Source: Gimesia maris
Lineage (GTDB): Bacteria; Planctomycetota; Planctomycetia; Planctomycetales; Planctomycetaceae
DNA length: 64,000 nt
Assembly: GCF_008298035.1 (NCBI RefSeq)
Contig: NZ_CP042910.1
Span: forward strand, 4,231,001-4,295,000
Direction: 5' to 3'
The position numbers and the translations under genes were made by a program. The notes below the pieces were generated by a model that did not search any database, was not told the origin of the DNA, and saw nothing but the letters and a program-made list of their open reading frames with translations. Below are positions 37,589 to 47,800 of this stretch, piece by piece; position 1 is the first letter of the stretch, and the number at the start of each line of letters is the position of its first letter.

Positions 37589-39604
37589 ATGGACCTGTGT
37601 CATATCCGGACGCTGATTCTGTTAGCAGCCAGTGGAACCAGCATTCTCACCGGCCCCCTGAAAGCCGCAGAGAAGTCGATCGTCATTGATCGTGCACCAC
37701 ACAAAATCCAGGGAAAAAACACGTTTCAAAAAACATTTTCAGCGCAGATCAATCCAACCGAGTTCGCCCTGCTCTTTGAACAGGACCTGAAAAAAGAAAG
37801 TTCGGGTGGATACTGGAACGTTCACATCAATGACAAACGACTGGGACGCCTTGAAGCACACATTCCCCAAATCGGTACAGATGATAAACCTGACGGGTTT
37901 CACCGCATCGGTTTCGCCGTACCGGCCAATGTCCTCAAAGAGGGTGAGAACAGCCTGACCATCACGGGACGGGGGCAACCAGCGGTCTTACGTAACTTCG
38001 TTCTGGATCCACGCCCTCTGAAACAGGCACTTCAGTTGGAGACTGTGACTGTGAGGGTAAAGACACCTGCAGGGCCCCCCGTACCTGCACGGCTTACGGT
38101 TGTGAATGATCGAGGACAACTCGTAAAACTCTACAACGCCCGCCAGCCGAAGAACGCCGTGCGCCCAGGTATTCTCTATACTCTGGGTACTGGTGACTCA
38201 TTTGAGTTGCCTCCGGGAAAGTATACATTTTATGCAACACGTGGCATGGAATGGGGTGTCGCCAGGTTATCAGTCGAAGTTGATAAGATGCAGCCGCTCG
38301 ATTTCACGCTGGTCATTTCACGCGAAGTGGACACGACAGGTTTTCTTGCCTGTGACAGCCATATCCATACCTTACCAGGCAGTGGTCACGGAAATGCCAC
38401 GTTTGAAGAGCGAGTGATTACGATCGCCGGCGAAGGAATTGAAGTGGCAATCGCCACCGATCACAATCACATTTCCGATTACACAAAATATCAAAAGACC
38501 GCGGGGACTCAGTCTCATTTCCATTCGATTTCCGGAGATGAAGTCACCACTCACAACGGTCATTTTACTGCTTTTCCCTTTGACCCTGCGCAGGCAGTTC
38601 CCGGCGGTGTGCAGGGACGTAATCCCCTGTTTCTGAAAAATGATAACTGGGGTGAATTAATTGCCGACATGCGGAAGAAAGGGGCCGAAGTGATCATCTT
38701 GAATCATCCCTATTGGCCCTCCATTCCCCAAGGCCCCTTCGGACGATTTCGTTTTAATCGCAGTACCGGTAAACGGAGTGAGGGACCTGCATTTAATTTC
38801 AACGGTTTCGAAGTGGCACAGCCGGCAAATGAAACCCCTGATTTTTTCTACGCCCTCGAGGACTGGATGTCTCTGTTGAATCGTGGATTAAAGCTTACCG
38901 CAGTTGGTGCCACAGATTCTCACACGATCCATTCCCCCGTGGGACAGGCCCGTACGTATCTTAGGAGCCATACCGATGAGATCTCTCAAATCGATCGCAA
39001 AGAGGTCTATCGTGCATTCACGGAGGGCCGCGCAGCGGTGGCAGCGGGCATTTTTGCCAACCTGAAATTAAACGGACAATTTGAAATGGGAGACCTCGTC
39101 CCCGCAGAATCACTTCTAGACAACAGCCAAAAGCAAACCTCAAAGATGACTGCTACTTTACGAGTCGCAGCCCCTTCGTGGGTCCGGCCCCGCGAAGCAA
39201 TGCTCTATGTGAATGGAAAGCAGGTCGCACAGAAAACCATCCATTCCGTCCTCAATCAACCCACAGATCAGACGCTTGAATTTTCACTGACATTGCCGCC
39301 CCATGATGCCTACGTAGTGGCATTTGTTCTGGGTGACGGCATTACCCTGCCAGGCTGGACCACCTACGGCAAAGCCACTCAGGCCATCACAAACCCGATC
39401 TTTCTGGATGTGGATGGTGATACTAAATATAGCGCACCGCGTGTTACAGCAAAAAAGCTGATCGCAAATTATGGAAAAGAGAGTGAGAAGCTTACACCGG
39501 CTTTGCAACAATCCCTGCTGGATTCCGTAGTTACAAAAGCAGATTCAGCCGTTCTGCTGCATGTCAAAGACCTACTCAAACAGAGCACAGATCAGCAACC
39601 ATAA
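37589..39604 (+). CDS. CehA/McbA family metallohydrolase (PHP domain), secreted
   Basis: The 671-residue protein has a signal peptide (MDLCHIRTLILLAASG to about residue 30) and a well placed aaggag eight bases before ATG. The middle domain is PHP-like, with metal ligands visible in CDSHIHTLPGSGH (about 254), IATDHNHISD, ILNHPYW and VGATDSHTIH. CehA and McbA were named for carbaryl hydrolysis, but the environmental family is broad and the substrate here is unknown. N-terminal and C-terminal beta domains flank the catalytic part. The predicted location is periplasmic or extracellular. Confidence 0.82.
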   Translation: MDLCHIRTLILLAASGTSILTGPLKAAEKSIVIDRAPHKIQGKNTFQKTFSAQINPTEFALLFEQDLKKESSGGYWNVHINDKRLGRLEAHIPQIGTDDKPDGFHRIGFAVPANVLKEGENSLTITGRGQPAVLRNFVLDPRPLKQALQLETVTVRVKTPAGPPVPARLTVVNDRGQLVKLYNARQPKNAVRPGILYTLGTGDSFELPPGKYTFYATRGMEWGVARLSVEVDKMQPLDFTLVISREVDTTGFLACDSHIHTLPGSGHGNATFEERVITIAGEGIEVAIATDHNHISDYTKYQKTAGTQSHFHSISGDEVTTHNGHFTAFPFDPAQAVPGGVQGRNPLFLKNDNWGELIADMRKKGAEVIILNHPYWPSIPQGPFGRFRFNRSTGKRSEGPAFNFNGFEVAQPANETPDFFYALEDWMSLLNRGLKLTAVGATDSHTIHSPVGQARTYLRSHTDEISQIDRKEVYRAFTEGRAAVAAGIFANLKLNGQFEMGDLVPAESLLDNSQKQTSKMTATLRVAAPSWVRPREAMLYVNGKQVAQKTIHSVLNQPTDQTLEFSLTLPPHDAYVVAFVLGDGITLPGWTTYGKATQAITNPIFLDVDGDTKYSAPRVTAKKLIANYGKESEKLTPALQQSLLDSVVTKADSAVLLHVKDLLKQSTDQQP

Positions 39605-40077
39605 CAACATAAAATTCAGTTGTGCGACTGGCTTCAATTTGAAATTCTGTTTTTACAGTTCACTCAAACCAGCCTCGCTTGAAGAAACAAGCTGCGGTGG
39701 CACCCGCTGTTGCCTGCTTATTCGCAATCACAACCAGGTAACCAGAACCGGCTCCCATGCCTGTCTGGTCGTTAAATTTCATCGCCTGAGTTCCGGAATT
39801 CAGTGATTATGGCAAGAAGACCGTTTAAATAATCAGCAGAATCTACAGACGACTGTCTAACTGTTCTGGAAGATGCGAACGCAGCTGATCAAGCTTAAGT
39901 CCTGCCCAGCCTGCGAGCGAATCTGTGGTTTTAACCTCAAGCTGATTCGCTCCCCAATAATCCCGCGCATTTTTCATTGTTTGTAGTGGATCATTTCTGA
40001 TTCTCTAGACATAATAAGTCATCAAATTATTCGCGGGTCAGCAATCTGGAACTCAATACAGGATGAGGAGGGATACA
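39605..40077. other. Intergenic region with two short coding-like minus-strand frames
   Basis: On the minus strand 39843-39977 encodes 44 residues (MKNARDYWGANQLEVKTTDS, ending EQLDSRL) and 39660-39782 encodes 40 residues (MKFNDQTGMGAGSGYLVVIA, ending KRGWFE). Both have codon use like a real protein but no recognised family and no clear ribosome binding site. They may be remnants of a decayed gene or small proteins. Confidence 0.3.
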
Positions 40078-41808
40078 GTGACTGACATGACTTTCATTCC
40101 CGGTAAGCCGTTGCAGTGGCTCGCGTTATTTGCGTGCAGCCTGCTGGCATTCTCTCTTTCCACCTCGGAACTCCTGGCACAGGATGCCTCAGAAACAGCG
40201 GGCTCCCAGTGTGCTGTTCTTGAACTTTTTATTCGCAACAACTGTGCCGATTGTACGGAAGTCCAGAAGCGGCTCGAAGCCTACTCCCAAAAACGGGGAC
40301 GCATCAGTCTGCATGTCCATAATCTGGACGAGCCGGGAAAGCATGTCAAAAGATACCAGCAGATTCTGAAGTACTTCCAGCTTCAAGAGGCCGAACTCCC
40401 GGTTGCTTATGGCTGTAACTCCCTCCTGCGAAAGCTCAAGCCTGATACATCCACTGACGAACGCATCGACAAGCTGTTAACGGTCGATATCTACGTCCGC
40501 TCAGGATGCTCACGCTGTGCCGCAGCCAAGGTCTTTCTCAAAGGCTTAAAGCAACGCTACCCGGTATTTGAATACAATCTCCACGATGTCGTTTCTGACA
40601 GCGCAGCTTCAACCCGCGTCTATGAACTCGCTGATCGCTACGGCAAACAGGCCGTCAGCGTCCCTGTTTTTCATTTCTGTAACCAGCTGGTCATTGGCTG
40701 GATCAGCGATGAGTATACGGGATCCAAAGTGGAAGACGTTCTCAAATACTGGACAGCCACCTGCCCCAAACCGGAAAAAACCGATAACAAACAGAGCATT
40801 CTGCAGCCACCCGATTATTCAGAGCTGCAGTTTGTTTCATACCAGAGTGAATCGGATTTAGACAGCCCTGTTCCGAAAAGTAATGACAATCCTGTTCCCC
40901 TTTCTCCTGTTCCCAAAAGCAATTCAACTCTCGGACCGCCACCCGTGGGAGACGATGATGCGCTCCCCCCTGTACCAGGCGGGGATGCCAGCCTCCCCCC
41001 ACCACCGGGAGACATGCCACCTCCACTTGGAGGAGAGCCTTTGGCTCCTGTTCCTTCACAGGAGGTGGATACAGTTGAAGTTCCCTTTCTGGGAGAGCTG
41101 AGCAAAAGCCGGTTAGGAATGCCGGCTTTTACTTTTTTAATCGGTCTGGTGGACGGCTTTAATCCCTGCGCGATGTGGGTCCTACTCTTTCTGCTTTCGT
41201 TGCTTGTCAACTTGAAGAACCGTGCCAAAGTCCTCGCCGTCGCCGGCACATTCGTGTTCATCAGTGGCCTGGCTTATTATGCTTTCATGGCGGCGTGGCT
41301 CAATGTCTTTCTGCTCATCGGCTATCTGCCTATGGTTCAGTTTCTACTGGGTCTGTTTGCGGTTATCATTGGCCTGATCCATATCAAAGACTTCTTCGCG
41401 TTCAAAAAAGGCATCTCGCTCTCAATCCCCGAATGGGCCAAGCCCGGCCTCTACGCCCGTGCCCGCAAGATCGTGAATGCCGAAAACCTGACCGGAGCCA
41501 TCCTGGGTGCCTCTATCCTCGCGGTCCTCGTGAATATTATCGAACTTCTCTGCACCGCGGGTCTCCCGGCCCTTTACACCGAAGTCTTAACCATGCAGAA
41601 CTACCCTGCCTGGAAAACCTACGCCTACCTGGGGCTGTATATCGTCGCCTATATGCTCGATGATGCGATCATGGTCACCATTGTCGTCGTCACCATGGGC
41701 CGTCACAAGCTACAGGAAAACCAGGGACGCTGGCTCAAACTCTTCAGCGGCGTCGTCATCCTCCTGCTCGGACTGGTCCTGATCTTTAAACCATCACTGC
41801 TTCATTAA
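40078..41808 (+). CDS. Thioredoxin/glutaredoxin-like domains fused to a CcdA/DsbD-type membrane domain
   Basis: I chose GTG 40078 because aggagg lies six bases upstream; the ATG at 40063 overlaps that site. The 576-residue protein has a signal segment (LFACSLLAFSLSTSELLAQ). Two redox-type domains follow, with CxxC motifs NNCADCTEVQ and SGCSRCAAAKVFL. A Pro-rich linker of about 75 residues (PPPPGDMPPPLGGEPLAPVP) leads to at least six membrane helices. The membrane part has the paired Cys of CcdA-like electron carriers, FNPCAMW and ELLCTAGLP. The likely role is passing reducing power across the inner membrane to extracytoplasmic thiols. No cytochrome biogenesis gene is adjacent. Confidence 0.82.
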   Translation: MTDMTFIPGKPLQWLALFACSLLAFSLSTSELLAQDASETAGSQCAVLELFIRNNCADCTEVQKRLEAYSQKRGRISLHVHNLDEPGKHVKRYQQILKYFQLQEAELPVAYGCNSLLRKLKPDTSTDERIDKLLTVDIYVRSGCSRCAAAKVFLKGLKQRYPVFEYNLHDVVSDSAASTRVYELADRYGKQAVSVPVFHFCNQLVIGWISDEYTGSKVEDVLKYWTATCPKPEKTDNKQSILQPPDYSELQFVSYQSESDLDSPVPKSNDNPVPLSPVPKSNSTLGPPPVGDDDALPPVPGGDASLPPPPGDMPPPLGGEPLAPVPSQEVDTVEVPFLGELSKSRLGMPAFTFLIGLVDGFNPCAMWVLLFLLSLLVNLKNRAKVLAVAGTFVFISGLAYYAFMAAWLNVFLLIGYLPMVQFLLGLFAVIIGLIHIKDFFAFKKGISLSIPEWAKPGLYARARKIVNAENLTGAILGASILAVLVNIIELLCTAGLPALYTEVLTMQNYPAWKTYAYLGLYIVAYMLDDAIMVTIVVVTMGRHKLQENQGRWLKLFSGVVILLLGLVLIFKPSLLH

Positions 41809-42508
41809 ACACCTCAATGAATAAACCAGCCTTGACAGCTGCGCGCCACTTCGAATGATACGCTTAATTGTGAGTCGCGCGCGATCCACTATCAGTTCAC
41901 CTGAATAACAGAAACGAATTATCAGACAACACTATGAAAGTCCCTGGTTTCAGCACGATTTGAAAAACAACTGCTCATCCATTCCTCTCGTATCGACACA
42001 GTTCACCGCAGTTTCAAACCGGCTTCGCCCTGTTATCGTTCTGGTATCAACACCTTTCGTCACGGTATCGACACAACATGTTTTCGGTTCCCCTTGACGG
42101 CTCTACGCCCCTTCATAAAGTAAGCTCTCCGTGTGAGAGATCTGCATATTGAATGCGGTAAACCATTCGAGGCTCTCATGACAGGTCCAAACCAATTTAA
42201 AACCAGAGGTTTTTCATAACCCCATATTCTATCACATACACAATTCTCCATTGAGCCCAAAATGTCTCAGCAGGACAGAACCGTTCAGCGGGGTGCACGC
42301 GTTTTATTATGAGACCTATGCAAAAAAAGATAACAACTCCAGGCAGGAATATGATTCCATTCTTGCCCCATATCCAATTATGTGTTTTTAGTTGATTCCT
42401 GCTGGGAATTAATACGGATCGGAATTAAGATAGAAGCATTCTGTCTAACAGAAAATACATCTGCTCCCCAACTCACACCGATCATTGATTCATAAAGGAA
42501 GCGCAACT
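41809..42508. other. 700-bp intergenic region with three spaced 10-bp repeats
   Basis: No gene is recognisable. The motif gtatc[g/a]acac occurs three times in the same orientation, at 41990-41999, 42044-42053 and 42065-42074. A TTGACA at about 41833 and a TTGACG at about 42096 could be -35 elements, but neither has a convincing -10 partner. Confidence 0.45.
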
Positions 42509-44464
42509 GTGATTCGAAAGCCCAGAGCTCTAACACTGTTTTTAATCCCCGCCTGCCTGTCACTGCTAATGACCAACACAGCAGTGATCTCGGCCGACTC
42601 TGACACTTCCCTCAACAAGCTGTCCAAAGCCGAACAGAAGAGTGGCTGGAAACTGCTGTTTGACGGCAAGACCACTGATGGCTGGCGCAACTATAAAAAA
42701 GAGGGAGTCAGTGATGGCTGGACAATCAAAGACGGCGTCCTCTCTCGCTCCGCCAAAGGGGCCGGAGATATCATAACTGACGACCAGTTCGGCTTCTTCG
42801 AACTCTCATTGGAATACCGCATTTCTCCTGAAGGGAACAGCGGACTGATGTTCCATGTCACCGAAGAAGAAAAGACCCCCTGGATGACCGGACCGGAAGT
42901 GCAGATTCAGGATAACGTCGATGGGCACGATCCTCAGAAAGCAGGCTGGCTTTACCAGCTCTATAAGCCGGCCACTCCCAAGTGGATGATTGAAGCCGAA
43001 AAGGCAGGTAAGAAAGTGACCCCGGCAGTCGTCGATGCCACACGTCCCGCTGGAGACTGGAACCACCTGTTTCTCCGCGTGGGCCCCGATCGATCCCAGA
43101 TCATCATGAATGGCGTCAAATACTTTCAGTTCGATAAAGGAAGTGCCGACTGGAACAAACGCGTTGCCGCCAGCAAATTTTCCAAGTATCCCAGTTTTGG
43201 AAAACCAACCAAAGGACACATCTGCCTGCAGGACCACAACGACCTGGTCTCTTTCCGTAATATCAAAATCCGCGAAATTCCCGCGGATGGCTCTGTACAG
43301 GATCCCAGTGATGGTGAATTGGCCCTCAAAGGCGTACCTGCATTCCCCAATCTGGAATGGGAAGGTTGGGAACCAGTTAATGAAGAGACAGGAAAAGTCG
43401 TTCCCCTGCGCCCCATGGCAATCACACACGCCAACGATGGCAGCGGACGCATCTTCGTCACCACGCAGCGCGGCATGATTCAGATCATTGATAAAAAATC
43501 ACCCGAGAAAACCAAACTGTTTCTCGACCTCCGCGACAAAGTCGCTCCCTGGAAAAAAAATAACGAAGAAGGCCTGCTAGGATTGGCCTTCCATCCCGAC
43601 TATAAACAGAATGGTCAGTTCTTCGTCTACTATTCCGCGGAAGGAACACCTCGCAAATCAAAGGTTTCCCGCTTTACTGTTTCGAAAGACGATCCGAACA
43701 AAGCCGATCCCAACAGCGAAACGACGATCATGGAGATTGACCAGCCCTACGGGAACCATAACGGTGGCTGCATCGTATTCGGCCCGGACGGCTATCTCTA
43801 TATCGGTCTCGGCGATGGCGGTTCCGGAAACGATCCCCTGGGGAACGGACAAAACCTGGAAACGTTACTCGGTTCCATTTTACGGATTGATGTTGATAAA
43901 AAATCAGACGGCAAGAATTATGCCATTCCCGCAGACAACCCGTTTGTTGATCGTGCGAATGCGAAACCCGAAATCTATGCGTACGGCCTGCGAAATGTCT
44001 GGCGTCTGAGTTTTGATCCCAACACCAAAACACTGTACGCCGGAGATGTGGGACAGGACCTCTGGGAAGAAGTCAACATCATCAAAAAAGGAGGCAACTA
44101 CGGCTGGAGTGTCCGTGAAGGGACACACAACTTTGGGAACCGCCCTGAAACCGCGAAAGAAAAACCGATCGCGCCCATCTGGGAATACGATCACGGCGTC
44201 GGTCGATCCATTACCGGCGGTATCGTCTACCGGGGTCAGCGACTGCCCGAACTCGATGGCCTGTATGTCTATGCCGACTACGTCTCCGGCAAAATCTGGG
44301 CTCTCGAATACGATGTAGAGTCAGACGAAGTCGTCAAAAACCTCCGCCTGGATGCCAGCACAGTCCCCGTCATGTCCTTCGGCACTGACGAAGACGGCGA
44401 ACTGTACTACACCGTTCAGACCGTCAAAGGGGGCGAAGGCATCTTCCGCTTTGAGAAGAAGTAA
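42509..44464 (+). CDS. DUF1080 domain fused to a PQQ-dependent sugar dehydrogenase-like beta-propeller
   Basis: GTG 42509 is preferred because aaaggaag lies six bases before it; the TTG at 42485 is upstream of that site. A signal peptide (ALTLFLIPACLSLLMTNTAV) is followed by a DUF1080 / 3-keto-disaccharide hydrolase-type domain (about 40-260): GWKLLFDGKTTDGWRNYKKE, GNSGLMFHVTEEE, WNHLFLRVGPD. A glucose/sorbosone dehydrogenase-type six-bladed propeller (about 285-650) has ITHANDGSGRIFVTTQRG, GLLGLAFHPDYKQNGQFFVY, YIGLGDGGSGNDP and YAYGLRNVWRLSFDP. Planctomycetes often use this fusion for extracytoplasmic carbohydrate breakdown; the substrate is unknown. A strong terminator follows. Confidence 0.88.
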   Translation: MIRKPRALTLFLIPACLSLLMTNTAVISADSDTSLNKLSKAEQKSGWKLLFDGKTTDGWRNYKKEGVSDGWTIKDGVLSRSAKGAGDIITDDQFGFFELSLEYRISPEGNSGLMFHVTEEEKTPWMTGPEVQIQDNVDGHDPQKAGWLYQLYKPATPKWMIEAEKAGKKVTPAVVDATRPAGDWNHLFLRVGPDRSQIIMNGVKYFQFDKGSADWNKRVAASKFSKYPSFGKPTKGHICLQDHNDLVSFRNIKIREIPADGSVQDPSDGELALKGVPAFPNLEWEGWEPVNEETGKVVPLRPMAITHANDGSGRIFVTTQRGMIQIIDKKSPEKTKLFLDLRDKVAPWKKNNEEGLLGLAFHPDYKQNGQFFVYYSAEGTPRKSKVSRFTVSKDDPNKADPNSETTIMEIDQPYGNHNGGCIVFGPDGYLYIGLGDGGSGNDPLGNGQNLETLLGSILRIDVDKKSDGKNYAIPADNPFVDRANAKPEIYAYGLRNVWRLSFDPNTKTLYAGDVGQDLWEEVNIIKKGGNYGWSVREGTHNFGNRPETAKEKPIAPIWEYDHGVGRSITGGIVYRGQRLPELDGLYVYADYVSGKIWALEYDVESDEVVKNLRLDASTVPVMSFGTDEDGELYYTVQTVKGGEGIFRFEKK

Positions 44465-44485
44465 ATATTTAAAAACAAATCTCTT

Positions 44486-44530
44486 AAAGATCCAGGTCTC
44501 TTTTCTGAATGAGACCTGGATCTTTTTTTT
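44486..44530 (+). terminator. Strong rho-independent terminator
   Basis: A 15-bp perfect stem (aaagatccaggtctc at 44486-44500 with its complement at 44511-44525), a 10-base loop and a T-run to 44530 lie 22 bp after the sugar dehydrogenase stop. The rest of 44531-44858 shows no gene. Confidence 0.92.
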
Positions 44531-44858
44531 GTTTACAGCCTGGCGTCTCCCATCGAACAAAAGTTTTTTTACCTAGAGGGCGCACCGTTATCACCTCACA
44601 CTTCTTATATAGGTAGTACTACTCACGCCTTCTGTCCGCGCTGTTATTTTCCTGAAATTTTCTGGAACGGACCTTTGTTCAGCGATACCATGAAGCCTTA
44701 GTAGACAGTCGAGCACTCGTTTTGCACTGCCATTTGAACCGAGGATCTGGAACGTATCTCCTTTCTGCATCGCGTCTCTCATTCCAGTCAACTCAGTCTC
44801 CTTGGCCAGCGAGACGCTTAAGAAAACTGAAGCACTCATTTCTTTCGGAGTATGCACG

Positions 44859-47800
44859 ATGGCGGACACAGATCAGAATCCTGAATCACTCGAACCAACT
44901 TCGCAACAAGCACTGGCAACCGGAAAAAAGAAACGATCCCCCATTGAACGAACCATTGTCTGGGGTCTGATTGCGCTCGCGTTGATTGTTGTACTCCTCG
45001 AAGCAAATGCCCGGTATGGATACTCGAGCACCTTGGAAAGCCTGCAGAGTCGTCTCAGTCAGGCTGATAAAAACAAAGGACAAGAACTAATTCTCAAAGA
45101 AGCAAAAGGTCTGGTCAAAGGTTTTCCGTATGGCGACGAGCGGCTGACGAATAAAGGAAAGCAGTTACAATATCGCTGGCCCAGTCTGTTTCGCACATTC
45201 GCGATCGAACTTTCAACCGGAGTCGATGATGTCGTTCTCTCCCTCGAAACTGATGTTAAACCTTTTGATGATGAGCAAACCGCTCCCTTAACTGCAAAGC
45301 CGTTCGTCCAGAGGCAGGTACTTCCCGAAAAAGGACTCAGCCAGGACTATGAAAACATCCCCGTCCTGGCAGACAGTCAGTTCGACTCACAAGCTTTCGG
45401 ATTACAGGGAATTCTCGCAGAAGAAATTATTCGACAGGCAGTCTACATCAGTGGCAGAGATCAACTGCAGCTGGTCACGCGTGACGCCTCATTACGTGGC
45501 GAAGTTCGTTTGATTGAAAATCCGGATACGTTCCCAGTTAAGCTAAGAAGCCGGATCTCTTTTACAGGAAAAATGGATATCGAACTGGAGCGTCCCTTCA
45601 AAGAAAAACCAACCGTCTTCTGGGAATCGGAGACGATTGAATTCAGACGTGAATCCCCACTGGAATCTCTGGTTGAAAAAACGGAAGCCCTGTCCCGCAC
45701 TGGTTTCGTGGATTTTATGAAGGCAGCCGGATATACAGGCAAAGCACCTGAGTGGAAAGCGCAGTCCACCATCCCGGAAAAGACGCTGCAGCGATTGAAC
45801 GAATGGAACTTTATCTCTCAATACACGGTCGTTCAAGACATACATGCCGCGATCAGAGAGGACGGTGAAACCCCGGAGCGGCTCTCGGTGCTGATCCGGG
45901 CCTACGCCAATCTTGGCAGTCTGACCGAAATTTACTGGAGCCCGGCTCACAAAGTCTTCAAGGCGCGGGCACTCTTATACGCTGAGCGTTTAAAATTTCG
46001 GTCCAACGCTTCCGCCTGGGCGCTGGCCCATCGTGCTTACGCCCGCGCTTTGTCGGGGCTGCACGAAACCGCCTTAGACGATATCGAAGCCATCCGTGCG
46101 GCTGATAATAAAAGTACTGCGAAACAGCAGTCTCCACCGGAATGGACTGGCTTGATCGAGGCCTATTGTGCTTACCAGCCTGAAGTTCTGGACAAAGCCG
46201 TTGAAAATGATGAGTTAAAGCCCCTGGCACTCTACCTGCGCATGCTGCAGGCAGACCCGAAGGGCAACGAAAAACAGATGCTGGCTCAGACAGAGGAACT
46301 GTTGAAACGAGATCCCGAATGTTGCCGGGCAATGGATCGACTCAGTGAAGTCAATGCGCTGGGTATACAGAGAATGGTCACGGAACAACGTCTGGACCAA
46401 CTCTGGCAGCCGTTGTATCAGAAACTGCAGGAAGCAAATCTGTCTAACACAGCCAGACCTGTCCTGCAAACCATGCTGCCGAGTCCCCTCAGATTACTCG
46501 GTGAAGAACAGGCTCGCATGAGGATCATTGATGCGCTCAAGTCTTCTCCCTCCACTGAATTTGAACCATCCGAAAATGCGCTGGGACAATTATTGCAGGA
46601 AGTCACATTCCTGCATCTCAATCACAAACTGAATGTGCGCAAGGGCAGCCTGGCAGTCAATGTGGATGATTTTCTCGAACAGCAATTACCTCTGGTTAAA
46701 GGACACCCCTACGAGTTCTATATTGCCGCTTATACTTCGGATCAGACAGAAGCCAGGGAAGCTTATAAAAAACTCCTGAATTCATATCATCCGCGCGAAC
46801 TGGGAATTATCTCAAATCAACTGGTTTCGAGCAGCTATTATAAATTAAATCAGGAAGCCTATAGGAAGTTATATTCTGAAATCGATAAAAATGTCGATTA
46901 CATTTACCAGGACCTGCTGCATCAAGCACGCTGGTTCAACAGCATGAGTTCTCAGAACGACAACGAGCATTACCTTACCACTGCCAGAAGAATGTTGAGA
47001 GTCAGTCCCCATATGCCTGAAACGGTCGCGATGAACCTCAGAGTCAATCAGGAATACGCAAAAGAACATGCTGGCGAACTGCAGAAGAAATATAATACTA
47101 ATGCGCTCGTATTAACGGCACTGGCAAATTATTTTTATGCTGCAAAAGATGATGCAAAAACAGAAGAAATCCTGAAGCGTCGTATCGAGCTTGCTCCTGA
47201 TGCCAGTTCCTATACTTTTCTGGCTAATCTCTACTATGACCGTGGTGAGACTGAGAAGTGGAAACCGACCATAGAAAAAGCCCTTACGCTCCCCTCCTTC
47301 GGTCTCGAAATACCGCGTATTCACTATCAACTGGCCAACTATCACATGCAGAAAGGAGAATGGGAAGAGGCAAAACCGCACGCAGTGAAAGCCGCGACAT
47401 CCTATTCCGGCTGGGGGCTGACCTGCGCCGCGAACTGCTATGAAGGACTGGGTGACCTTGAACAGTCTGAGGCTTTGGTGAAAGCCTGCTCAAAACGATA
47501 CGAAACCAGTGTCACCGACTGGTACTTCTGGTGTGTGCGTAATAAAACCGGCGATCTGGAATCTGCCAGACGTCTTGCCGAACAGCAACTGCTGGGAAAT
47601 ACGGAAAACAGTACGCTTTCCCAAAGAATGCAACTTGGCATTTATCAGATCATTCAGGGCTCAAAATCGCAGGCATTTGAAACGTTTTCAACAGCTTTCA
47701 GAAAATTTAACAATTCTTATTGTGGACTGCATGCCGCATTGCTCGCTGAGGACCTGGAACTGCCTGAGCAGCGCGATGACTTACTCAAACAGGTCGCCGG

